64,000 nt of DNA from CBDBBY01 sp965203215 (GTDB taxonomy: Bacteria > Pseudomonadota > Alphaproteobacteria > Rhodobacterales > Rhodobacteraceae): contig CBDBBY010000001.1 of the NCBI GenBank assembly GCA_965203215.1, forward strand, positions 4,712,001 through 4,776,000. The letters are read 5' to 3'. The translations under genes and the position numbers were made by a program. Shown here piece after piece: positions 46,611-55,322 of this stretch. Each line of letters begins with the position of its first letter. The first letter of the stretch is position 1. The notes under the pieces were generated by a model. It did not search any database, was not told the DNA's origin, and worked only from the letters and a program-made list of their open reading frames with translations.

Positions 46611-48902
46611 CTAGTCTTCCGGCCTTTGCTTGGCGCCGAAGCTGCCAATAATGTTGTACTGAAACTTGGTATTGAAGGGAGCAGTTGCATCCCTTGGTCC
46701 CATGCCCCAGCTTCCGGCAATTTCAAGATCGGAACTTGATTCGCGATTGCCGTAGAAATTCCCTTGGAATACGCCCCCTGCGCCGTCCGGGCCGGCCCCG
46801 TAGATCGCGCCGTAACCACCATAGGTAAGCTGTTCTAGCAGCGCCGCTTGCAAATTGTATCGCGCCAATGCCTGATTGTATCGCGCCGTCGCAATGGGGT
46901 CGAGGGGGTTGGAGTTGGTGGGGCGCGTGAGGGACGCGGCAGGGTCTATCAAATCTGTAGTTGGCCTCAAACCGGCCCAGCCGTCGACAGATGGGCCGTT
47001 TGGGCCGTTGACCGCATCATCCGCCCGACCGGATCGATTGAATTTCGCTACGCCGTTGAACGCGCCGTCCGCACCTATGGCGACCGCGGCGCCGTTCGCG
47101 GTGCCGTCTGCATTCATGTAAACCTTGAACCCTGTAGGATACGCAACCCACAACTTGTCAAAGTTGCTCCATTCTTCAAAGTTGGACAATTCGCCTTTGA
47201 GATTAGTTGCTCCGGTTGCCCCTTTCGCGATGTTCACCGTCAAAGTCGCATCCCCGCGCAAAAACCTGTTGGCCACATTGGCAGGGCTGACGACTGTTGG
47301 CGAAGCACTATCGGCTGTGCCCGTGAACGCTCTCGCGAGAGTCGCTCCATGGAATGTTCCGCCAGTGATCGCTGTCCCTATGTCCCTGGTCCGCTGGCCG
47401 TCGCTGTCTGCGAATGCCGTATACCCGAAATGCATGCCCTGCACTCGCGAGGTTAAAATACGGTAATAGTCGGTGTTGCGATCGATTTGCAAAGTCGAAT
47501 CCGAGGTTTCAGTGGTGCCGTCCGACTCATAGGTTGTGACGCCGCCGGTTCCGGAGCCGACAGTGCCACGAGCTCCAAGGGCGCGAGGATCCCCGCTGAA
47601 TACGAACAGCCCGTACGCTGCGTAATTCAGGTAGAAATACTTGTCGTCGCTGGGGCAAGCGCCGCGGTTCGCGCTCGAAAGCGAACCGTCAGGGCAGGTT
47701 ACAACTCCCGAGTTCGCATCCGGCTCGAGAACATCGTCGACGCCGGCGCTATTGGACAACCAGACTTCGTATATGCCTAGACGCTCCTCGCCCGCAGGAC
47801 GCGCGAAGGTGCCCGCCACATGATTTGCGTTCGAATTCAGTTGCGTCGAATCCGGTCTCGCGATGCCCCTCCAGTAGAAATCGCCGTTTCCGAACCAATT
47901 GGTTCTTTCTGTTTGTCCGCCGTATGTTCTGGTGAGCGGTTCATTGAACGTGATCTTGAGATCCCATGCGTTTCCGCCGTTGGCCACATCGGCAAAGGTA
48001 TCGCCCACATCTACGTTGACCTTTTTTCGCATATCCAAGTAATCGGTTTCAAAATCGCCTCCGGTTGAGCGGGTGCGCAGTCCGCCGCTGCGGATTTGAA
48101 GTCCGGAATTTGTGATTGTCAGCCCGGTTTGAAGGCTTGAATCGAAATTGACCCGCCCATGCGCGTGAGCAACATACCCGTCGACCTTGAATTCGTCTCC
48201 GCTGCCCCGAAAGACACCTTTGCCCGCGGAATACCTGATGGTCTTGAATTTGTTGGCTGTGATGACATCATCTCCCGTATTGGCGATCTGAGTATCGTCA
48301 GTGCTGGATGCATCCTTCGTTCGCGGCGTCCTAGAGATCCTTATGGTGTTGGCGCCGTCGTTCGGCTCCAAAGCCTCGCCGTCCGCCAGCTTGTACCGCA
48401 CGAGCGTACTTCCGTACCAAGCGAGAGAGGCCCGCGCCCTGTCCAATACCAAAGTCTGCTCGCGCAAGTAATTGTTCGCTCTTGTTAGACTTCTTGCCGC
48501 CGCTCCGATCTCCGCCGGGCTTCCTCCGTCCGCAGCCGCTGTGACTGCAGCATTCGCCGCTGTCACCGCGGCAGTAAGCGCCGCGCGGGCCGTTTCAATC
48601 AACCCCCGCGCCCGAGCACTCTCTGCCTCGGTAGTCGCTCCTTGCGCCGCCCGAATCGCGGCGGCAACGGCTTCTCCGGCCCGCGTGTATCGAGAATCCG
48701 CAGTCCCCAGAGGCGACCCTGCGCCGCCATCACCGTTCGAACCGCCGTTTCCGTTTCCGTTGGTTCCGCCGTTTCCGTTTCCGTTGGTTCCGCCGTTCTC
48801 GCTGTCGCTCGCCGTTCCGGCAGCGGGATTGTTGTTGCCGGAACATGCGCCGACCAGCAGTGCCGCGCTGCAAGCGAGCGCGGCTGTGAGTTTCCAATTC
48901 AC
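46611..48902 (-). CDS. Large surface-type lipoprotein C2 with helical stalk
   Basis: 763 residues. The lipobox is CSAALLVGAC (C20), followed by a linker of NGNGNGGT repeats. The Ala-rich stalk is nearly the same as in C1 (ARAALTAAVTAANAAVTAAA). The beta-rich head has FYLNYAAYGLFVFSGD, MHFGYTAFADSDGQRTRD, AIGADGAFNGVA, GNFYGNRESSSDLEIAGSW and IIGSFGAKQRP. An insertion of about 70 residues before the last strands is absent from C1. I use GTG 48902 because GGAG lies eight bases before it and it aligns with the C1 ATG; the ATG at 48908 is only two bases from that site. It has its own terminator. Confidence 0.78.
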   Translation of the reverse strand: MNWKLTAALACSAALLVGACSGNNNPAAGTASDSENGGTNGNGNGGTNGNGNGGSNGDGGAGSPLGTADSRYTRAGEAVAAAIRAAQGATTEAESARARGLIETARAALTAAVTAANAAVTAAADGGSPAEIGAAARSLTRANNYLREQTLVLDRARASLAWYGSTLVRYKLADGEALEPNDGANTIRISRTPRTKDASSTDDTQIANTGDDVITANKFKTIRYSAGKGVFRGSGDEFKVDGYVAHAHGRVNFDSSLQTGLTITNSGLQIRSGGLRTRSTGGDFETDYLDMRKKVNVDVGDTFADVANGGNAWDLKITFNEPLTRTYGGQTERTNWFGNGDFYWRGIARPDSTQLNSNANHVAGTFARPAGEERLGIYEVWLSNSAGVDDVLEPDANSGVVTCPDGSLSSANRGACPSDDKYFYLNYAAYGLFVFSGDPRALGARGTVGSGTGGVTTYESDGTTETSDSTLQIDRNTDYYRILTSRVQGMHFGYTAFADSDGQRTRDIGTAITGGTFHGATLARAFTGTADSASPTVVSPANVANRFLRGDATLTVNIAKGATGATNLKGELSNFEEWSNFDKLWVAYPTGFKVYMNADGTANGAAVAIGADGAFNGVAKFNRSGRADDAVNGPNGPSVDGWAGLRPTTDLIDPAASLTRPTNSNPLDPIATARYNQALARYNLQAALLEQLTYGGYGAIYGAGPDGAGGVFQGNFYGNRESSSDLEIAGSWGMGPRDATAPFNTKFQYNIIGSFGAKQRPED

Positions 48903-49281
48903 GTTCATTTCTCCGTCTAGGTAATTTGCCTGAATGCCTTCCGCGGGCATGCCGCAAATCGCATGCATAACACATGATATTTGTAGTAAGCAACCAAAAG
49001 AATCAAAGTGTGGTGCGTTTCATTTTTCATTTGGGTTGAGTCGGTTCCATGCTGTCGCGCCGCCTTGGTCCGGTGTTTCGAGGTCTGCGGCAGTTGTTTG
49101 ACCAGCAATCATAAAACGCATCCCGGGCGATCATTGGCATAGATGTCCCGCATGATTGGCTTGACATTCATTGGACGCCTCCGAAAAACCCTTGCGTGTT
49201 GCGCTCAGCCGTTCGCTGAAGCTGCAAACCTGCGCGTTCGGACGATCGGCCTTTCCGCGGCGGCTGGCAAATCAGCCAAGA
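48903..49281. other. Intergenic DNA with two facing R1-like blocks
   Basis: No gene. TGGTGCGTTTCATTTTTCAT (about 49009-49035, plus) and, facing it, GGGATGCGTTTTATGATTGC (49096-49124, minus) form an inverted pair about 115 bases across. This may be the outline of a small mobile element. Confidence 0.4.
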
Positions 49282-49851
49282 TCAAGTGACGTATTTTACC
49301 GACGTCTCTACGGCGTGGAGAAACGAATCGGCTGACGAACTCGCTGACAGAAGCAGATAGCGCAGCTCGGATTCGCAATACACGACGCTGCCCATGTGCT
49401 CCATCACCGTGCGTGTTGCCGAGCCTGCCGGAAACGAACTCGGACTTACGTCGACAGGGCAGATTCGTTCCAAAGCGCTGGCTGAATGCGCGCCGCTGAG
49501 ACGCAATGCAACCCAGTTGTCCGACTGATCGGTGTAGTAAGCCACGTCGCCCAGTTCGCCCGCGACCCGCTCGACAGGCGGCGGACCGTCGTTTCTAAAC
49601 AAGGCGAATTGCATGTCCGGAGCCATGAACATGAGAGTGACGCCGGACTCGTCGGAAACCTCGGCGGTTCCGGGGCGAGGCGGATCGATGCTCCAAGCCT
49701 TGGAAACCGCTGAATGAAGTCGTTTGCTTCCGCCCGCCGGGCACGCGATGGAAACGATCGCCAGATTCTGGACTTCTTCAATCCTGGTTCCGTCGAACTC
49801 TTGCGAATAGCCGCCAAGCAGCGGCTCGGAAACGAGCTGGAATTCAGGCAC
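49282..49851 (-). CDS. mgdD: N-methylglutamate dehydrogenase subunit D (sarcosine oxidase gamma-like)
   Basis: 189 residues of the SoxG family, a structural subunit of heterotetrameric sarcosine oxidase / NMG dehydrogenase. Typical pieces are VALRLSGAHSASALERICPV, FPAGSATRTVMEHMGSVVYC and LLSASSSADSFLHAVE. The start is a GTG that overlaps the end of mgdC (GTGCCTGA), with GGAAGG upstream. It is the last gene of the leftward operon. The assignment to NMG rather than sarcosine comes from the mgsABC-gmaS genes next door. Confidence 0.8.
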   Translation of the reverse strand: MPEFQLVSEPLLGGYSQEFDGTRIEEVQNLAIVSIACPAGGSKRLHSAVSKAWSIDPPRPGTAEVSDESGVTLMFMAPDMQFALFRNDGPPPVERVAGELGDVAYYTDQSDNWVALRLSGAHSASALERICPVDVSPSSFPAGSATRTVMEHMGSVVYCESELRYLLLSASSSADSFLHAVETSVKYVT

Positions 49852-52792
49852 GCAGTCTTTTCCCTTCCGGATCGAAGAAATGCGGCGAGACGATTTCAAC
49901 CTCGACGTTGCCGCCGCGGACCGGATCTGCGGCCATGACCGTTTCGCCGAGCCTGGCATCGCCTCGTCTTATGAATCCAAGGCCGATCATGTGTCCGAGG
50001 ATGGGCGAATACGCGACCGAAGACATCCATCCCTCGTCGTTCTCCAGCTTCTGTTCGGCGTCGACGGCGATGAAATGCGATCCCGCATTGAACGACTTTT
50101 CCCAATCGACGGGCCGAAATCCCACGAGCTTGAGAGCGTCGTCCTTGTTGAGCTCCTCCCGCTGCGAAAGGACATTCCCGATGCAGTCCTTCTTTTTCGA
50201 CACGAATCGGCCGAGCCCTAGATTCAGGGCGGTCGTCTGGCCGTTCAGTTCGTTGCCGGCCGGATGGCCCTTTTCGATCCGCATGACTCCCAGCGCTTCC
50301 ACGCCGTAAGGCACGGCGTGATACTCTTCGCCCGCAGCCATCAGCGCGGACATCATTGACCGCCCGTACGAGGCGGGGACGGCGATCTCGTACGCGAGTT
50401 CGCCGGAGAACGAGATGCGGAACAATCGCGCTGGCACGCCTCCGCACGCCGTGATCTCGCCGCACGCCATGTACGGGAAAGCCTCGTTGGAGATGTCGCA
50501 CTTTTCGTCCACGATCTTGCGGAGCAGGTTTCGCGAGTTCGGACCCGCGACGGAGAACTGCGCCCAGCCGTCAGTCGTGGAAATCAAATGGACGTCCATT
50601 TCCGGCCACAGGCACTGCCTTGCGAATTCGAGCTGCCTGAATACGAGCCCGGCGTTCGCCGTCGTCGTCGTCGTCACATAGTGATGCTCGCCCAGCCTTG
50701 CCGTCGTGCCGTCGTCGTATGCCATGCCGTCCTCGCGGAGCATCAATCCGTATCGGACCTTTCCGACTTTGAGCGTAGTGAAGCCGTTTGAATAGACACG
50801 GTTCAGGAACGCATTCGAGTCGCGCCCCTGTATGTCGATCTTGCCCAATGTGGAAACATCGCAAATGCCGACCGACCGCCGAGTTGAAAGCACCTCGCGG
50901 TCGACGCTTTCCCTCCAGGTCGTCTCGCCTTCGAGGGGAAACCATTGTGCTCGAAGCCAAGCTCCCGTTTCGACGAAAACGGCTCCTTGCTCCTCCGCCC
51001 AAGCGTGGCTCGGAGGCTTGCGGTACGGTCTGAAGTCCTTTCCTCGCGACCTGCCGCCCAACGCGCCCATCGGCACGGGCGAGTATGGCGGGCGGAAAAT
51101 TGTCGTTCCGGTTTCCTCGACGGAATTTCCTGTAAGTTCCGCCATGATTGCGAGAGCCACAACGTTCGAGGTTCGTCCTTGATCCGTCGCCATTCCGAGG
51201 GTCGTGTAGCGCTTCAGGTGTTCCACCGAGCGGAATCCCTCCCTGAAGGCGATCCTGACATCCTTGACGGTCACGTCGTTCTGCTGATCCACCCAGGCGT
51301 TTCCGCGGCTCTGGCTGACGTGCCAGAACGGAGAAATCGAGACTGATTCGTCTTCCGCGCTCGGCGGATCGAAACTCGCGGCGGAAAATCCGCAATCCGA
51401 GGCCGCTTCAGACCCGGCCTTCGCGCCTTCCTTGAGCGCGGCCGCCAATCCGAAGGATCCCCGCGCGGCTCCGGCGACGGACATTCCGGACGGCAGTTCG
51501 CCATGGGGCACGAACGCGGAAATATCCGAATTCCAGGCCGGCCGCCCCCTCGTGTGGCAGGTCAGATGGACATTCGGACTCCAGCCGCCTGAAACGGCGG
51601 CGCAGTCCGCAGGAACGACTTGGCCTCCCGAAAGCGTGATTGAGCGCAATGCTTTGCGGCCGGTTGTGTCGGAGACGCGGCCTCCCATGACGATGCTTGC
51701 GCCGGGGATATGCTGAGGCGCCGGTCCGGCCCGGGTGTCGATCACGGCCGTTATCTCGACATCGTGCCGCAACAGGTCCGAAGCCGTGCGCCATCCGTCG
51801 TCGTTGTTCGTGAAGACCGCGACCTTCATTCCCGCCGCGACGCCGTACCGGTTCATGTACGACCTGACGGCGCCCGCAAGCATCACGCCGGGCCTGTCGT
51901 TGTTGCCGAACGCTGTCGGTCGTTCTGTCGCGCCCGCGCAGAGCACCGAGCGTTTCGCATACATCCGCCAAAGAATTTGGCGCGGTTTCCCGGCTGCTTG
52001 GTGCAGATGATCGGTCGTGCGCTCCAATGCTCCGAAAATTCCGTGATCGAATGAGCCGTAGACGGTAGTGCGGGGCATGAGGACGACGTTCGGCAGCGAG
52101 GCCAGTTCCTCGGCCGCTTTCTTCGCCCACTCTGATCCGGCCGCTCCGGCCACTTCGAAAGACTCCGAATTGAGTCGTCCCCCCATGCGGAAGTCTTCGT
52201 CTGCAAGGACGACGCGAGCTCCGGTCCGTCCGGCCGCCAGAGCGGCGCTCAGACCTGCGGGTCCTGCGCCGATCACAAGGACGTCGCAGTGCCGGAAGCC
52301 CTTGTCGTAGACGTCGGGATCCGGCTCCGGCGACAAGCGGCCCAAGCCGGCGGAGGCACGGATGATCGGCTCGTAGAGTTTTTCCCAGAACGATTTGGGC
52401 CACATGAACGTTTTGTAGTAAAAACCTGCGGTCAAGAACGCCGAAAACAGGTCGCTGACCGACATGAGGTCGTGTTCAAGGGAAAGTCGGTGGTTCTGGC
52501 TCGTCGCGGCCAATCCTTCGAACAATTCAACGGTGGTCGCCTTGGTGTTCGGTTCCCGGTACGGGCCGCTTCTCAATTGAACCAGCGCATTGGGCTCTTC
52601 CGATCCGGCGCTGAATACGCCGCGCGGCCGATGGTACTTGAATGAGCGCCCGACAAGGCGACGGCCGTTCGCAAGAAGCGCGGCCGCCAGCGTATCTCCC
52701 GGATGCCCCTCCAGACTTCGCCCGTTGAATGTGAATCTCAGCGTTTGCCCCCGGTCGATCAGGCCGTCGCAAATCCTGAAGTTCTGACTCAT
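49844..52792 (-). CDS. mgdC: N-methylglutamate dehydrogenase subunit C (sarcosine oxidase alpha-like)
   Basis: 982 residues, full length for the SoxA family. An N-terminal 2Fe-2S-like fold (GHPGDTLAAALLANGRRLVG, FKYHRPRG) is followed by a dinucleotide-binding domain (VLVIGAGPAGLSAALAAGRTG). A C-terminal GcvT-type tetrahydrofolate-binding domain comes last, with GRDSNAFLNRVYSNGF, SGELAYEIAVP and GVEALGVMRIEKGH. The THF domain accepts the C1 unit released by methyl oxidation. It starts at MSQNFRICDG, four bases inside the mgdB stop region; a longer frame upstream runs antisense to known genes and is ignored. Confidence 0.88.
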   Translation of the reverse strand: MSQNFRICDGLIDRGQTLRFTFNGRSLEGHPGDTLAAALLANGRRLVGRSFKYHRPRGVFSAGSEEPNALVQLRSGPYREPNTKATTVELFEGLAATSQNHRLSLEHDLMSVSDLFSAFLTAGFYYKTFMWPKSFWEKLYEPIIRASAGLGRLSPEPDPDVYDKGFRHCDVLVIGAGPAGLSAALAAGRTGARVVLADEDFRMGGRLNSESFEVAGAAGSEWAKKAAEELASLPNVVLMPRTTVYGSFDHGIFGALERTTDHLHQAAGKPRQILWRMYAKRSVLCAGATERPTAFGNNDRPGVMLAGAVRSYMNRYGVAAGMKVAVFTNNDDGWRTASDLLRHDVEITAVIDTRAGPAPQHIPGASIVMGGRVSDTTGRKALRSITLSGGQVVPADCAAVSGGWSPNVHLTCHTRGRPAWNSDISAFVPHGELPSGMSVAGAARGSFGLAAALKEGAKAGSEAASDCGFSAASFDPPSAEDESVSISPFWHVSQSRGNAWVDQQNDVTVKDVRIAFREGFRSVEHLKRYTTLGMATDQGRTSNVVALAIMAELTGNSVEETGTTIFRPPYSPVPMGALGGRSRGKDFRPYRKPPSHAWAEEQGAVFVETGAWLRAQWFPLEGETTWRESVDREVLSTRRSVGICDVSTLGKIDIQGRDSNAFLNRVYSNGFTTLKVGKVRYGLMLREDGMAYDDGTTARLGEHHYVTTTTTANAGLVFRQLEFARQCLWPEMDVHLISTTDGWAQFSVAGPNSRNLLRKIVDEKCDISNEAFPYMACGEITACGGVPARLFRISFSGELAYEIAVPASYGRSMMSALMAAGEEYHAVPYGVEALGVMRIEKGHPAGNELNGQTTALNLGLGRFVSKKKDCIGNVLSQREELNKDDALKLVGFRPVDWEKSFNAGSHFIAVDAEQKLENDEGWMSSVAYSPILGHMIGLGFIRRGDARLGETVMAADPVRGGNVEVEIVSPHFFDPEGKRLRA

Positions 52793-53076
52793 TTGCTGCG
52801 TCCGGCGCTCAGCGCCGCGTCCCTCGCCAACTCGACATCCGAAATCTCGTGGGTGACCGTGTCCCGGGTGACGATCAGCCAGGATCGGTCTCCGTGCTCG
52901 TGATACCACAACTCCCTGTGCGCGCCCGCCGGATTTTCCCGGACGTGCAAGTAGTCGTGAAACTTCTCCGCCGCATCGGCATCGGACCAATCCGGCCGTT
53001 CAATCAGGCTTGCGTCGCCGAGAACGACGAATTCGGAAGAATCGCGCGGTCCGAGGAGTGGATGGTTGATGATCAT
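52789..53076 (-). CDS. mgdB: N-methylglutamate dehydrogenase subunit B (sarcosine oxidase delta-like)
   Basis: 95 residues. The SoxD-family body is clear (DWSDADAAEKFHDYLHVREN, HRELWYHEHGDRSWLIVTRD). The usual zinc-binding N-terminus with its CPHCG knuckle is replaced by MIINHPLLGPRDSSEF, with no cysteine in the whole protein. It therefore cannot hold zinc the way characterised delta subunits do. ATGA overlap with mgdC and 21 bases from mgdA show tight coupling. Confidence 0.82.
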   Translation of the reverse strand: MIINHPLLGPRDSSEFVVLGDASLIERPDWSDADAAEKFHDYLHVRENPAGAHRELWYHEHGDRSWLIVTRDTVTHEISDVELARDAALSAGRSK

Positions 53077-53097
53077 GGCAGTCGTTCGATTCCGGAG

Positions 53098-54345
53098 TCA
53101 GTGCAGGTTGGGCTGGGCGCCCGCACCTTTCTCATCAATTATTTGCCCTCTCCGGAAACGGTCCAGACGGAACCCGGTCGCTGCTTCGTGAGGAGAGTCC
53201 GTCGCCAGGAGATGCGCGGTGCAGTATCCCGACGCGGGGGTCGCCTTGAATCCGCCGTAGCACCATCCTCCGTTGAAATAGAGGCCGTCGATGTGCGTTT
53301 TGTCGATGAAGGGGGATCCGTCCATCGACATGTCCATGACGCCGCCCCAGATTCGGAGCAGCCTTGCCCGGCCGAGCGCGGGCATCAACGCCATGGCTCC
53401 CTCGCAGACATGCTCGACCGCCGGCAGATTCCCTCGCTGCGCGTAGGAATTGTATCCGTCGATGTCCCCGCCGAACACAAGGCCGCCTTTGTCGGATTGG
53501 CTCACATAGAAGTGGCCGGCTCCGAATGTGACGACGCCGGGCAGGACCGGCTTCAGCCCTTCCGAAACGAAAGCCTGCAGCACGTGCGACTCGATCGGAA
53601 GCCGCATTCCCGCCAGCGACATGACCCGGCTCGACGATCCAGCGACGCATACGGCGACCTTGCCCGCGTCGATCGGCCCCTTGCTGGTTTCGACCCCGGT
53701 GCACGCTCCGTTCGCAATCTTGAAGCCGGTCACCTCGCAATTCTGGATGATGTCGACGCCCAAGGCATCGGCGCCGCGCGCGTATCCCCACGGCACCGCG
53801 TCGTGCCGGACGGTGCCGCCGCGCCGCTGGAGAAGTCCGCCTTTGATGGGAAACCGGGCATTCTCGAAATCGAGTATCGGACAAAGGCGCCTGAGCGCAT
53901 CGGGGCCGAGCAGTTCCGCGTCGACTCCGGCGAGACGCATGGCGTTGCCGCGTCTCGCGAAGGCGTCCCGCTGCGGATCGCTGTGGAACAAATTGATGAC
54001 CCCCCGCTGCGACACCATCGCGTTGAAATTGAAATCCTGCTCCAAGTTTTCCCAGAGCTTCAGCGAGAATTCGTAGAACGGCAGATTTTCGGGAAGCAGG
54101 TAGTTCGAGCGGATGATGGTCGTGTTTCTTCCGGCGTTGCCGCCGCCGAGCCAGCCCTTCTCGAGCACCGCCACGTTCCGAATTCCGAACTCCTTGGCCA
54201 GATAGTATCCTGCGGCCATGCCATGTCCGGCGCCCACGATGACGACATCATAGCGCGGCTTCGGCTCGGGCTCGCGCCAAAGGCGGTGCCAGCCCTTGTT
54301 GCCGGTCAATCCTTCCTTGAATATCCTCCAAGCGGAATAACGCAT
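53098..54345 (-). CDS. mgdA: N-methylglutamate dehydrogenase subunit A (sarcosine oxidase beta-like)
   Basis: The 415-residue catalytic flavoprotein subunit. It opens MRYSAWRIFKEGLTGNKGW, then FAD-binding VVIVGAGHGMAAGYYLAKEF. H181 in RRGGTVRHDAVPWGYA is at the place of the covalent flavin histidine of SoxB. GVMDMSMDGSPFIDKTHIDG and GGFKATPASGYCTAHL complete the fold. The Rossmann loop is one residue shorter than the usual GGGGHGLAT form. It oxidises the N-methyl group of N-methylglutamate (by context) or sarcosine. It is second gene of the leftward operon. Confidence 0.87.
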   Translation of the reverse strand: MRYSAWRIFKEGLTGNKGWHRLWREPEPKPRYDVVIVGAGHGMAAGYYLAKEFGIRNVAVLEKGWLGGGNAGRNTTIIRSNYLLPENLPFYEFSLKLWENLEQDFNFNAMVSQRGVINLFHSDPQRDAFARRGNAMRLAGVDAELLGPDALRRLCPILDFENARFPIKGGLLQRRGGTVRHDAVPWGYARGADALGVDIIQNCEVTGFKIANGACTGVETSKGPIDAGKVAVCVAGSSSRVMSLAGMRLPIESHVLQAFVSEGLKPVLPGVVTFGAGHFYVSQSDKGGLVFGGDIDGYNSYAQRGNLPAVEHVCEGAMALMPALGRARLLRIWGGVMDMSMDGSPFIDKTHIDGLYFNGGWCYGGFKATPASGYCTAHLLATDSPHEAATGFRLDRFRRGQIIDEKGAGAQPNLH

Positions 54346-54473
54346 GAGTTCGAAACCTCAGTTGGTCCCGGCCGAATTCGCGCCGCGTCGCAATACGTGT
54401 TCCGATCCGGCGCGAAGAATCAAGACGCCCGCTCCGAAACCATTCGTTGCGAAAGCCGGACTCTCGCCCGCTT

Positions 54474-55115
54474 TCAGCCCGCTTGCGCGGCGGACGGCGA
54501 GAGCGAGCACCGGCCTCGGTCCGGATTCGGCTCGACGTCCCTGTCGAGAATTTCGCCGAGCCGGTCGGCTCCGCCCACGTAATCCCCGCCGATCCAGATT
54601 TGCGGCACCGTGACGGGCGTTTTCGGCCCGATGATGGGTTTGACGCGCGCCAGCATTTCGTAAAGCGCCTGCGGATCCTTGACCACGTCGTGGTATTCGT
54701 AGTCCAGACCGGCGTCCTCCAGATAAGTTTTCGCGCGCGCGCAGTGGGGGCAGGTTTCCTTTCCGAACATGCGATTTCCCGACAAGGGGGTTCTGCGAGC
54801 GTGCGCGTCGATGACCGCTTCGGTGAACAAGCCCCGGTTGAGAGCATGTCCTTGGCTGACGACCTTTCCCTCGACCTGGACGATCGGCGCGTGCCAGCCG
54901 CCGCGGACCAGCGGGCGCCACCATTCCGACAGCCATTCCCTGGTTTCCACGCGGGCGGGGACGGAAGCCAGCTCGTTTTCAAGAGTGTCCTTGATGATGT
55001 CCGAAGTGAGCGAGCATTCGCCGCACGGAATTTTCACCTTGAACGGCCCCCACGAGCCCGCCCACCTGTAGAGCGTGACGTCCACGGCACCGGCCGGGTT
55101 CGGTTCATTGGCCAT
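54474..55115 (-). CDS. Two-domain glutaredoxin-like protein at the head of the mgd operon
   Basis: 213 residues. The C-terminal domain is a classic glutaredoxin: KETCPHCARAKTYLEDAG (C122/C125), TVPQIWIGG with the cis-Pro, and GGADRLGEIL. The N-terminal ~105 residues look like a second thioredoxin-type fold with C31-G-E-C34 (KIPCGECSLTSDII). They also have HAPIVQVEGKVVSQGHALNR, in which a cis-Pro-like PIV turn is visible. AAGGAG is eight bases before the ATG. As the first gene of the operon it may serve redox chemistry of the dehydrogenase or handle glutathione-linked formaldehyde; this is inference. Another 128 bases separate it from mgdA. Confidence 0.8.
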   Translation of the reverse strand: MANEPNPAGAVDVTLYRWAGSWGPFKVKIPCGECSLTSDIIKDTLENELASVPARVETREWLSEWWRPLVRGGWHAPIVQVEGKVVSQGHALNRGLFTEAVIDAHARRTPLSGNRMFGKETCPHCARAKTYLEDAGLDYEYHDVVKDPQALYEMLARVKPIIGPKTPVTVPQIWIGGDYVGGADRLGEILDRDVEPNPDRGRCSLSPSAAQAG

Positions 55116-55322
55116 AAGGCTTACTCCTTGCAGTCCGAGCGTTGGCGAGGCGGGTCGAGAGAGCCGCTTCGCAGGGGAAACATGAGTGCGCGCGCGGCGA
55201 ATTTCAACGGCTGCCTCTCCTTGCTCTTTCGTAGCATCTATTGTCCGCAATGTCGTCGAAATAACTTGACATTGATTGAAATTCAACTATTTTTAATGCA
55301 GTGAAAAAGGGAGATTGAGCTC
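55116..55322. promoter_or_regulatory. Divergent control region of the NMG locus
   Basis: 207 bases between the glutaredoxin gene and mgsA carry promoters in both directions. The right side becomes AT-rich just before mgsA and contains the promoter listed separately. Confidence 0.7.
55266..55293 (+). promoter_or_regulatory. Sigma-70-type promoter of mgsABC-gmaS, with palindrome in the spacer
   Basis: A perfect -35 TTGACA (55266-55271), a 16-base spacer and TATTTT (55288-55293). The implied start is about 20 bases before mgsA, leaving room for the GGGAG ribosome site. The palindrome TTGAA-A-TTCAA (55276-55286) lies between the two boxes, where a bound repressor would block polymerase. The XRE-cupin protein encoded at the end of the operon is the natural candidate (inference). 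Confidence 0.65.

Noticed and set aside
52849..54582. A 577-residue plus-strand frame opposite mgdA
   Set aside because: It covers the well-supported mgdA and mgdB genes in antisense, and no motif is present.
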